From Mercurialis annua (lineage: Eukaryota > Streptophyta > Magnoliopsida > Malpighiales > Euphorbiaceae), in assembly GCF_937616625.2 (NCBI RefSeq), contig NC_065571.1:18909701-18973700 (forward strand): a DNA stretch of 64,000 nucleotides. The letters run 5' to 3'. Of this stretch, positions 25,355 through 35,887 are shown in pieces; the stretch's first letter is position 1; each line of letters opens with the position of its first letter. The notes beneath the pieces were generated by a model, which searched no databases, was not told the origin of the DNA, and was given only the letters and a program-made list of their open reading frames with translations. The position numbers and the translations under genes were made by a program.

Positions 25355-26560
25355 ACCTATTTGCCAATCTCTGGTGTCGCCTATCTTCTTCGACTTTTTT
25401 TGTTTATTTCTCCATCTTCTATCTTTTACTTAGGGGGGATGTATATACACATGTATGCATAAGTTCTTCTCAAGCCCAGTTTCCCTAATTTTCTGTAGCT
25501 TAAATTCGATGGATAAATTGATGCGATCAGACCGTCGGTGAGAGACTCGTCATTGTGACAGGTTTGGTTGACGATAATTTAGACGCTTACGTGATGATAA
25601 AACATTAACATGTATCAATTGTTCAACTTTATTGATTTTATTTTCTGATGGATCCCTTTTCTACACTAATTTCAGTTTTCAGTGTCATTTAGGATTGATT
25701 TGAGATGAATCATGCAAGAGAAGACCGTAGTTATGGATTCCATGAAACAGATCCAAGCAGCATGATCATTTTCTTTTGGTACTTTTTGACTTCAATTTCA
25801 CTTTGTATTTTCTTAATACGGTTTCTTTTGATTCTTGTTCTGTTTTCTTTTGGGTTCTTGTTATTCTTGATGAAGGCAGATGTGTGGGGGTTTAATCCTA
25901 AGGACCTTGGATCTAATAGTCAAAACCGTTTTGAGCCGAAAATGTTGAATGAACATCAACTGTTTGATAATCCTTCTGCTGGTTAGAAGGAATGTTATCA
26001 AAATTAGATCACTCTCAACATTTCAGTGAGCTACACAAAGTTATTTTCTAAATTCTAATTTCATTCTTTTTGGCTAATGTATGTGAGCTTTCGTGGTTTA
26101 TTTGGGTATAGCTGACTGTAGTTTCTACTTTACAGATGAGTTAATATGATCAAAGCAATCGTTCCTTAAGGTCAGACGAGCCAGGCGGAATGGAGAAAAT
26201 GGGTACCTCTCCCTTCTCTCATTCCCTTAGTTTATGTGATGCTATTTCAATCATATGATCCTGTTTATGGATGGGTTTGACTATTAGTTTTATGTTTTAT
26301 CAATTGCATACTTAGTTCTTCTTGCCTACCATTCTTTTGTTTGTGAACTTAATTAACTGTTTTGGTAGCTATTCTAAAATTTTAATGTTTTGCAGCCTGC
26401 AATTATGGAGAGGACATAGAGTATAAGATCGGGTTTGACTTTAGCAACAACTGAGGACTTACTGAAGGCCCTGGATGTGTAAATGTATAAGGGGTTGAAA
26501 GGGAACAAACATGGCGGGGTTGAAAGTGATTGACAGCCTAAAGCTAAGTACTTTAAACAT
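25355..26560 (+). pseudogene. Possible spliced gene relic, function unknown
   Basis: The first possible exon starts at ATG 25705 (MNHAREDRSYGFHETDPSSM). A T-rich, hydrophobic intron-like stretch follows (GT near 25779, ending in AAG before GCAGATGTG at about 25878), then ADVWGFNPKDLGSNSQNRFE ... NPSAG and a stop at 25984. Further down, TTTTGCAG at 26389-26396 precedes a segment whose translation (SIRSGLTLATTEDLLKALDV) looks protein-like but has stops in the joined frame. The texture (exon-like GC-richer islands, T-rich gaps with GT...AG) suggests a decayed or non-coding host gene. I do not recognise the family. Confidence 0.28.
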
Positions 26561-27873
26561 TATATTTGTTCAAATCTGTTGCTTCTGAGAGTTTATGTGA
26601 TGATTATGAAACTTAGGTGTTTTATGATTAAACTTGATAGTTGAAATCTGATTTTGATAATTCTGGATTTGAGACTTTTTCTGACAAGTTTTGGTTTTTA
26701 AAGATGATAAAAACATATTCAGTTTAATGGAAAGCATCATTATGCCTTAATTTTTCAGTTTGTTGTTTCTTTTCACTTTAAAAGTGACAAACTTTACATA
26801 TTTATCTCAAAGATCTTTGAACACCAAAACCTTAGAGGCCCCTTTTAAAGAGATTTTATAATCTTGACATTTTTTACAAAGACAAAAACATAGCAGTAGT
26901 AATATGGCTGCAAAAATTTATTTTCATTAAATTTTTGAAACAACGTAGACACGTTATTTTATAAGAAGACTTTAGTTGTAGTTTTATTTTACCTTAGATT
27001 ATATTTTGATGCTTTGATTATGGCTTCCAAAGGATGATTTTAAGAGAAAATGTGATAGTAGACCACTTAGGTCAGTGATTTTTTTTGTCTTTTTAGAAGA
27101 TTTTAGATGTTTATTTAACACAAACGCATGTTTTTTTTGGGAAATGAATATGTTTTTTTAACTTTAAATTCATGAACACCACGGATCTATAAGCATTTCC
27201 TCCAAAGGAAATAGAATAAGAACTTCCTTTGAACACCAAAGGAGGCTTGTTTCTAGTTCTTTTGAAGAGAAGATTCACCACATACAATAATATTAAACAG
27301 CAATAATATAATAAAAGCAAACTTAAATAATATAACAAAAAGATGGAGAAGTATTAGATCTGTACATTTGAAACAAAAGACTCCTCCTTTTTGGATGAGA
27401 ATGACAGTCTTAAGTAGTTAATTTTCTACTGTTCTGAGAAGCTTTTTAGAATAAAGTATTTCAAAACTTTTTGTTTGTGATGTGTTTGAGATGAAAGTGC
27501 CTCTTTTTAATAGTAGTTTAAAGAAAACTCCTCATCATAAAATAAAGAAATAGTTGTTTTTGGATTTTGAACATCAAAATCCAAAAGAAGATAAAAAGTT
27601 TTCTCCCTTTTTTGGCTATGAATAGTTGTCTTTTTTCTTTCTCTTTGAGTTAGTGGTGGGTCCTATTTATTAAAAAAAAGGAAACTTAGGGTCTACTTTA
27701 TCCACTAACCCATTTTGTCTTAATTAGTTATTTATCACTAATTTGGATTTTAATTAGATATTAAAAGGGTATAAATCTAATTGCTGTGTTTTTCTCTTTT
27801 GCAGAATTGTTCATAACAAAACAAAGTGGCCAAATAACATTTTGCCCCCTTGATTTTATAAGGCTACGCAATC
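26561..27873. other. AT-rich spacer with short perfect hairpins
   Basis: No gene is recognised. Palindromic phrases stand out: a perfect 13-bp stem with 3-nt loop at 27558-27586 (TTTTGGATTTTGA ... TCAAAATCCAAAA), and CCTTTGAACACCAAAGG at 27229-27245, whose core TTTGAACACCAAA also occurs near 26814. They might mark an undescribed repeat. Confidence 0.4.
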
Positions 27874-28042
27874 AGCCCTAGAACATTTGAATTAACAATT
27901 CAGCCTTTGAAGTGCCAGAATTACAGAATAGTCCCTAAAGTGCAAAAATTGCGAAACAGTCCCTGAAGTGCAAAAATTGCGAAACAATCACTGAAGTGCA
28001 AAAATTGCACAAAAGTCCTTGAATTTCAAAAAAATTACAGAA
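27874..28042. repeat. 28-bp minisatellite, six units
   Basis: Six head-to-tail units of 28 bp; the central consensus is AGTCCCTGAAGTGCAAAAAT followed by TGCGAAAC. The outer units are more diverged, as expected of an array homogenised in its middle. Confidence 0.88.
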
Positions 28043-28361
28043 CAGCCTTTTCGACCTTTTTTTAAATAATAAGTTGTTGTTAGTCCGTAGGTTGTATTTA
28101 ATATTACTTCACGCTCTCTTTTATTCGTGATTGAATCTTGTAATTTTTATTAAATTAATGCCATGGTTTAGTTTTAATAATTTTGTCTCATACATATTTG
28201 AGTTGGGCCATAATGATGGGAATATGTTAGTCCGAATATTGGAGATCTAGCTTATTAGGTTTATTTTAACGGGTCCAAATTTGAATCTATTTGATTGTTA
28301 TAAATAGACTATTTTTGGGCCTAAAGTTGATTCACGCAATATTTTTAATCCTTTACGGTAA
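28043..28361. other. Spacer before the Tat/Ogre-like LTR
   Basis: Single-copy-looking AT-rich sequence with no recognised gene. TATAAATAG at 28299 is TATA-like but lies upstream of the LTR, so I assign it no role. Confidence 0.4.
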
Positions 28362-30769
28362 TGTAGACACCTATTTTTCGAACAGGTAAAAAGTGATAAG
28401 GAACTGCAGCGTCCAATGATAATTTTCAGAGAAATTCGTCCGGGTGACGAGTTTTTGATTTGCTTGCTGGAATCTAAGCAGGCGTAATCTGTGGACAGTT
28501 GCAACTTGGAGGATTAAAACGCAATTAGACGTGAATAGCCCATAAAAAATCCAAAGAAATTGTAATCTAAGTATAGAAATTGGACTAATTGCTATATCTT
28601 AGAAGTTTATGGGCCAATTTGCAAGTTTTACGGACTGGAATTGACCCTGACCAAACCCATAGGACTTTAGTAGCCTTTTTTAACACTTTTAGGCACCAAA
28701 ATAGACTTTTAGCACCTTTTCACTTAGCTAGCAAGTCAAAATCCGAAAATTAGAATTAAAATCCTAATTAATTAATTAAAACCTAATCCTAAATGCATCT
28801 AGACTTATCACTTAACACTTCTTCCATCCTTAACCAAACTCTAGCTAGGACAAACCTGTAAATACACATAAGCTAACCCTAAACCTAATTAATATATATA
28901 CAACCTTAAGCCAGCCTGGAAAAGGTGACACACAAACCTTAGAAAATACTAAGCAGAATTCGGCCACCATCCTAGAATAGCAAATCCGAAAATTACATAC
29001 ACACACATACACTAAGATCCAGTCCAGAAAAACACTAAGAACGCTTTGATTCTCCAAGAACGCAAGCCCTGCACAGATTCGAAGCTGGATTCCACATCCA
29101 CTTCGCCAGTAAATGAGCCAAGGACTCAGACCGGTATCTGAGGATCCTCTGTATTCTCTGTATCACTCTTTATGTATTTTGTTCATATTTGCTGAATATT
29201 TGTGAGCTAGGATGCATGATTAGGTTATTTTCATTATATTTGCCATAATTGCCAAATTATGCATTTTTTATGAAATTGCCATGAAAATCGATGAAAAAGC
29301 ATGCTAAAAGCTAGATTAATATGTTTTGTATGTTTAAATCCAGAAACCCAGACACTATAATTGCTTAGAACGCATGTTTAGGTTAATTATAAGCCTATTT
29401 GACATAATATGTTTCATTCAATAACTGCTGTAATTTGGAAGTTGTGATGATGTAAATACTTCTTACATGTCGTATTTAGAATGTTTGATTCTTTTTTATG
29501 ACATTCGACCTCTTTTTGCATGAAAATCGGGCTAAAAATCGAGCTGAAACGAGCTACAAACGCTAAAAAAAGGATGCTAGAAATTGCTGCTGTCTGCTGC
29601 TGACAAACCGCCGCTGCCGCCAATCAGACTGACGGAGCCGCCAGAACAAGGTGGCGGCGCCGCCACACCAACCTGCCGGCGCCGATAGTCACACCGGCGC
29701 CGTGTTAGTTGTTCATCAGCCTTTCCCAGAATCGCTCCCAAATCTTCCAGACTTCGATCCAATTTTCAAAACACGTTTCCAGACTCATACGGACTCCAAA
29801 TCAGGCCTAGTTCAAACCCAGACGTAGCTAATCCAGTGTAGAATCATATTTTGTATTATAACGGGCTAGACCAGATGTAAAGCGGACTTAGAAGGCTAAA
29901 TATGTAACATAGTGTATAAACCGGGCCCACGAGCCCGAGGCCAGCAAACCAGCAACTTCCAGAGCTGATTCCGGGCTAACCCGAACTCGAAATCGACTCC
30001 ATATCAAACCAGTAGAACAGAATCGACGAGATGCACAAAGGAAACAAGGTTTAAAAGAGTATTTCTAACCTTGTATGTATATCCAATTTCCCCTGAGCAT
30101 GCAAGCACTGTTTACCGCTTTCCAAAAGCATCCAAATCCAACAATGAACCGGTTAAAGGACTAATCACCTAAAATTGGCCCATTAATGCAAATCCAGCCC
30201 ATCACTTAGACGTCGTAGGAATAATACGAAAAAGTAATAATGGTTGTATAGGCTTTTCATGACTCACCTAATAAAATCAATCAATCACACTTATACATCC
30301 AGTTTTAGGCTTTGTGCATGTAAAATATCCAGACCAGCCTGACTTACGCTATTTGCTAAAACCTCTAAGGTTAGATGTATGCTTAGGAGTACCTGCTACT
30401 TGCCTCAAATGCCAGTCCAGATCGAGTCATATGCGCGTCAAACATGTTTACTGCTTTCATACATGTTTATTTACAGCTTTCATATCCTATGAACTGCATA
30501 TACTGTTGAGATGAGATATAATACGAATATGTCCAGTAAATAAAGCCGGTAATAGATAAGCCAAGCACAAGAATCTCGGAGAGGTCCACGAACCCTAGTC
30601 TTTGGTCCGATGTACGATAGTCTTACCGAAGGCGAGTGAGGCTATCTAGTCGGTTAAAAGGCATTTCCTAGTTGAACTAGGTGGCGACTCCATTTTTCAA
30701 ACCATTTCCAGATCGAGAAGTCAGCCATAAGACTTGGGCGAGTGGCCCCCAAACCCCGCTCGGCTCACA
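28362..30769 (+). mobile_element. Tat/Ogre-like element, 5' LTR (about 2.4 kb)
   Basis: It starts TGTAGACACC and ends GGCTCACA directly before a tRNA-Arg-like primer site. Inside the 3' end it has AGGTGGCGACTCCATTTTT (30678) and GGGCGAGTGGCCCCCAAACC (about 30737), phrases characteristic as I remember them of Tat/Ogre LTR ends in plants. A CpG-rich dyad cluster lies at 29610-29702. The LTR holds only short unrelated open frames. No second copy of TGTAGACACC occurs in the window, so the 3' LTR is missing or lies elsewhere and the 5' boundary rests on motif recognition alone. Confidence 0.68.
29610..29702. repeat. GGCGCC dyad cluster in Tat/Ogre-like LTR
   Basis: It includes the perfect 16-bp palindrome GTGGCGGCGCCGCCAC (29651-29666) and two CCGGCGCC sites. 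About 60 bp of it (from CGGAGCCGCCAG) resembles 38196-38250 in the same orientation. Confidence 0.75.
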
Positions 30770-30770
30770 G

Positions 30771-30790
30771 TGCCTACTCCATTGGGGATG
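30771..30790 (+). other. Primer-binding site, tRNA-Arg type
   Basis: TGCCTACTCCATTGGGGATG resembles the TGGCGACTCC(N)CTGGGGA site of Tat/Ogre elements with a few substitutions, one base after the LTR end. A second, better match to the first ten bases (TGGCGACTCC) lies at 30681 but inside the LTR-like block. Confidence 0.6.
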
Positions 30791-32085
30791 AAAATCAACT
30801 GCTTTTAAAAACATAAACACAAAAACATTTTCATAATTGTTTTCAAAAACGGTTGCCATGGACCTAAACCACACGGTTTGCGCCATACCGATCACCAGCT
30901 TTATTTTCCAGACATATTTGCACATGTTGCATTGCATTAGAAATTTCTCTTCTCACCTACTCTCTAAGAGTCCCTATCCAGCCCCGATACTCATAGCCGC
31001 TCTCACGCTCTGACTTTTCACTCCACTGCCCAGAACGTCTTATGCGCAGTATCACTCACAGCGCAGTACCTCGGTCGTTTGTACTCGTGATTGAGGAGAC
31101 CTATCAAAGGTATATCTGTCTGTGGGAGCCTTAAACCGGTTACTACCAAAACTCAATGACTCAGCCCACATGCATTCCAATTTAGACACTACCTTCTAGG
31201 AAAATACCCAATATAATGATTGTACTTGAGTCATGATTGTAATGATTCTAAATCAAATATTTTCAAAAACTACTATTTCAATCTTAGTCCTAGGTCCGGC
31301 TTAACAAATTTTCCAGTTTCAAAACCAGATTTTCAAAACTTCCAGTTAGGCCAGACCTAAAAGAAACGAATCCGATTAAGTGATACACCTTCGCTTAATC
31401 AAACCTCCAATAACTACTCTAGTGAAAACTCCTTTCGCTAGATATAGCAGCTAGGCTAAATCAAATTCCAGATTTCAAAACGGACTTCCACGTCCACCCT
31501 ATATGTTTTCAAACTCTTTCCAAAAAGGGATTTAAAGTCATTACATCGACAAATGCCATCTATTTGCTTTAGAATTGCTAGAAGAGAGCTTTTTGCAGGA
31601 ACGCCGACTCTTGCATTGCGATGCGAGGGTCCAGACCAAAATTCCTAGGAATAAACCTCGCCCGGAACACGTGTGTGGGAGAAATAAGGTTAGAAGGAAC
31701 AACGTGTCTCTATGATATCAAACTGTTATATGTGCCAAACTTGCTACGTGCTATGTTTTCAAAACTAACCCTGCATCTCATGCATCTGCATCTCATGCAT
31801 CCAGAAATCATATACTAACCCCTTGTGGATGCAGTGACATGCATCATGCACTAACCCATTGTCTTGCAGCCATGCTACTAACTGCTCTATCCAGTACCCA
31901 GTCAACATCAAGAATATCAAGCGATTAGTCCAACAAATTGGAATGGTCCTACCACGACCTCAACATCGGCAACCTAGACATCCGACGGTCCAGAATAACG
32001 GCTCTACTACGGCTCCAGAATCAACAACCCGGACAGCCGACAAATCAGAAGGAGGTTTTTACCAGGATTTCCATGACTCCAGGAC
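30791..32085 (+). mobile_element. Tat/Ogre-like element, 5' internal region
   Basis: This follows the primer site. It is unusually rich in the word CCAGA/TCCAG. No gag motif is found and frames are short (65-86 codons). A small run of ATGCATCTGCATCTC-type repeats occurs at about 31775-31800. Nothing else is recognised. Confidence 0.5.
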
Positions 32086-32334
32086 AGAGTCAGAACAGGC
32101 TTCCGGCCTCCTATAGAGTCAGAACAGGCTTCCGGCCTCGTACAGAGTCAGAACAGGCTTCCGACCTCCTACAGAGTTAGAACGGGCTTATGGACTCCTA
32201 CAAAGTCAGAGCGGGCTTCCGGCCTCCTAAAGAGTTAGAGCGGGCTTCCGGCCTCCAATAGAGTTAGAGCGGGCTTCCAGCCTCCTATAGAGTCAGAATA
32301 GGCTTCCGGCCTCCTGTAGAATTAGAGTGGGTCT
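32086..32334 (+). repeat. 29-bp tandem repeat, about 8-9 units
   Basis: The unit is AGAGTCAGAACAGGCTTCCG plus GCCTCCTAT with scattered substitutions. It is inside the internal region of the Tat/Ogre-like element. The period is not a multiple of three, so it is not a protein repeat. Confidence 0.88.
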
Positions 32335-34893
32335 TCCACGACTCCAAAATCAGTAACCCAGAACGGTCAAATGGAACGTCGAAGGTTTCTACCATAAAAA
32401 ACGATGGAGGTTTCCGCTTTACGAAGCTACCGAACGTAACAGCAGAATTTTCAATAACAAGGCGACAACTTTCCAGAATAACCAAATGGAACAGCAGGAG
32501 TTTTAGTAACCAATAATAGCCAAGAAAGACGGCGAGGGTTTAATCTACCCAGGACAAGTAGAGGGGACAACATGGATCCCATCTATCAGGAACAACCAAG
32601 CGGAAGAACGGAGGTCTTAGCTTTTCCAGATCAATCGAATGGAACAGCACAGGGTTCCAACTACTTCCGAACAGACGAATAAGGCAGCAAAATTTCGAGG
32701 AAAGCTCAACTACAGACTCAGTTTCCTACGCCGACCTTAAGAAGAGACCAAGCATAAAAGCAAGAAGAATTAGTGCCCAGACCGAATGCATCTCCAACAA
32801 GACGAATACTGGGACCCATCCCAAGTCTTAGACTCCAGTAGATCTATTTACAATGCTTTCCTTGCATTTGATTATTTTTGAACTTTTCATTTCATTAAAA
32901 ATCCAGAGTCAATGATATAATATATTTTGCTCATTTATGTGATGTCTTGCCTGATGGACATGTTATTTTCAATAGCCATATATGCATGCGTTGATGAGAT
33001 TGAGCTATGTTGTTAGCTCATTCAATAACCGGTACAAAGAAGTGAATAACTTCTAGAGATAATTCTGTCGCAAGAGACTTTACTCCTGAATCTTGAGAAA
33101 AACCGGATAGCTATCTTAAAAGGATAGCGGCTTGCGAGGTAGTACCCACAAGAGATCTCTCACAGGTCTCTTGGCATAAAACGATTTGGCCACAAAGTGG
33201 AAGGCTTACGCGACTCAAAGGCGTCCAGCAGTAGAGGCACATGTTAGAACGGACGTCTAGTCCGGATAGGAATCACCACCAACAAAGAAGTCCACCACCA
33301 AGCAGCAGCCCACCTATCTACGAGAGCGGGACGATCTAAAGAGTGGAAGAAGGAGTGCGCTACAAGACCTCCTCTAGACGCCTGAGAGCCGCATAAGACG
33401 CTCATAAAAATTAGTCAAATCCAGAAATCCGCAAGGACTAATTGACGACAGGGGTATGACCCCTTGAAACAGAAAGTATCTCAATTGTACTGGTTATTCA
33501 ATGAGTTATCGATATAGATCTCTTATCAAGCATGCATGCCACAATTATTGACCAGTATATGTACCTAGAAAGGACAGACAAACGACCATAAATTCTAAAG
33601 AACAATCTTTGAGACAATGGAAAATAATAATCAAATACACTTCCTAGTAGCGCCATGCGCATAAACTGTTATGGAAATCACAGATCGATCTATCCAAAGC
33701 CAGATTACAGGAGCCAGATTGAGCGAAGCAAGAGCAAGACTCTTCATTGAAACATCCAGTCCTCCACCAGAAAACTGAATGCTTTAATGAGGGGGCAATG
33801 CCAAGTCTACAACAGACAAGCTCAAGAAAATGTAAAATGGGGCCAATTTTCGCAAATTTGGACGTCCCGAGCAGGCCCAGAAGCTCCCACAAGCAGGATA
33901 CACTTCAAGAATCTGGATAACTGGGGGCATCAAAAACCTTCATCACAAGTTTCAGGCCCCATACTTATCTTAGGTGCTATGCCTCTACCGCCTACGAAGA
34001 ACATCCGGATAGCAGGAGGCATCAAGGCCCCCAGAGCAGACTCCAAAGTCTATTTACTACCAGAAAGACGCAGACATGCAACACGCCTCTACTGCCCGGA
34101 GGAGGAAATCCGGATGACAGTGGACGTCAGAGTCCTCTCAATAGGCTTCATGCAGACATGCCACCACTATCCTAAGATGGAATCCCATAATCTCAAGGGG
34201 ACATCAGAACCTTATCCCAAATGACATGGGGAATCACAGTCTTCATCCCAGAATTCAGGGGTACCAAGGTCCTCACAACAAGCGCCAAGCTTTCCACTAT
34301 GGAACATGCAATGTGTCCCTATTATCAGAAGTAGCCATAAACAAGACGGGCTTCCGAACCCCTTACTCCAGAAGTATATAGAAAAGGCGTCGGGCCTTCC
34401 TTCAAGAGACAAGACGGATTTCCAACCACTTACCACAGAAATTCCCCAGACCAGAAAACTGAACGCTCCGATAAGTGGGCAACACAGAGTACGACGCAGG
34501 GAGCAGAGCCCACTCCACAAGAAAGCAGGAAATAGGACCAATTTTTGCAAAATTAGGCTATAGAAACACATGAAACAACAGCCGCCAAACCGCTACCTTC
34601 AAGAATCATCTCCGGAAACATAGGAAGCAACAGCCGCCAGACCGCTACCTGCAGGAATAAGCTCTAGAAACGACAACCTCGAGGCCGGTACCCTCAAAAG
34701 AAAACTCTAAGGCCGCAAAGATCAACGAACGACAAGCCTCTACCTCCAGATAAATTACAGAACAGGCGACATGCCTCCGCTACCCAGAGACGAAAATCTG
34801 ATAGCAGGGGGCATCAAAGTCCTTACATAGAGAAGCATAATACTTCCCCAACCACATAAAAGGAACAGAAGAATTCCTCATCCGGAGATTTGG
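32335..34893 (+). mobile_element. Tat/Ogre-like element, non-coding middle
   Basis: No gag or pol domain is recognised. A long direct duplication is visible: the block at 33767-33860 (CCAGAAAACTGAATGC ... GGCCAATTTTCGCAAATT) recurs at 34451-34558, 684 bp downstream. The first block contains ATGAGGGGGCAAT, a polypurine-like phrase of the kind found before Tat 3' LTRs, but no LTR follows. Open frames at 33787-34224 (+) and 34212-34571 (-) overlap this duplication and have no domain. Confidence 0.5.
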
Positions 34894-35104
34894 GAGATTT
34901 AAGGTCCCCATCATCCAGAAACCTTGGGCGCTAGCCTTGCCACAACTGGAAGCCACAGGCGCTAGCCCCATCTGCTCAGAACATCAGGGACTTAAGGTCC
35001 CCATCATCCAGAAACCACGGGCGCTAGCCTCGCCACAACTGGAAGCCACAGGCGCTAGCCCTATTTGCCCAGAACACTAGGGACATAAGGTCCCTATCAT
35101 CCAG
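34894..35104 (+). repeat. 93-bp tandem repeat, about 2.3 units
   Basis: The unit contains GGTCCCCATCATCCAGAAAC, then GCGCTAGCC twice around CACAACTGGAAGCCACAG. Starts fall near 34903, 34996 and 35089. Confidence 0.85.
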
Positions 35105-35720
35105 AAAACCTGAGGCATCAGGTCTCCACCAGCCGAAGAACCGGGGGCATCAGGTCTCTACACAGCCAGAGAACCGGGGGCATCAGATCTCCACCAGCCA
35201 GAGAACCGGGAGTATCAGGTCTCCACCAGGCAGAGAACCGGGGGCATCAGGTCTCCACCAGGCAGAGAACCGGGGGCATCAGGCCTCCACCAATAGCAGA
35301 AGAACCGAGGGCATCATGCCTCCATCAGCAGCAGAACCGGGGGCATCAAGCCTCCATCAGCAGCAGAACTGGGGCATCAGGTCTCCACCAGCAAAAGAAC
35401 TGGGGGCATTAGGTTTCCACCAGCCAGAGAACCGGGGGCATCAGGCCTCCATCAACAGCAGAACTGGGGGCATCAAGTCTCCACCAGTAGCAGAAGAACC
35501 GAGGGCATCAGGCCTCCATCATCACCAGAACCGGGGGCATCAGGTCTCCACCAGCTAGAGAACCGGGGGGCATCAGGTCTCCACCAGCTAGAGAACCGGG
35601 GGGCATGAGGTCTCCACCAGCCACGGAACCGGGGGCATCAGGTCTCCACCAGTAGAAGAACCGGGGGCATCAAGTCTCCACCAGCGAACCGGGGGCATCA
35701 GGTCTCTATCAACCAAAAAC
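35105..35720 (+). repeat. 32-bp tandem repeat, about 19 units
   Basis: The core unit is GGGGGCATCAGGTCTCCACC plus AGCCAGAGAACC, with unit length varying from about 24 to 40 bp. It ends roughly 170 bp from the stop codon of the antisense PMD gene, so it would be 3' UTR or downstream sequence of that gene. Read as plus-strand protein it gives irregular ENRGHQ repeats, but the variable period does not hold frame. Confidence 0.9.
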
Positions 35721-35887
35721 CAGAAGCAGAAATGGAGAGGCCAGAAAAGGCTAAAACAAACATGGCAAATAAAACAGATCTATGAAAATAAAGCGTCCAG
35801 AACGCCGAATGTATAAAATATGACGACAACCTACACAGTCATCAATAAAGCAAACGTTCAAAACGTGACAAACATGCAATACAAGCC

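Noticed and set aside
28299..28307. TATAAATAG as promoter of the Tat/Ogre-like LTR
   Set aside because: It lies 60 bp upstream of the LTR start TGTAGACACC and so would not travel with the element.
33787..34571. Frames of 145 (+) and 119 (-) codons as possible gag or extra ORF
   Set aside because: They have no zinc knuckle or other motif and overlap each other and a duplicated non-coding block.
35316..35558. Repetitive 80-codon plus-strand frame (ENRGHQ repeats)
   Set aside because: It lies in a tandem repeat whose unit length varies and is not a multiple of three, so the frame is accidental.
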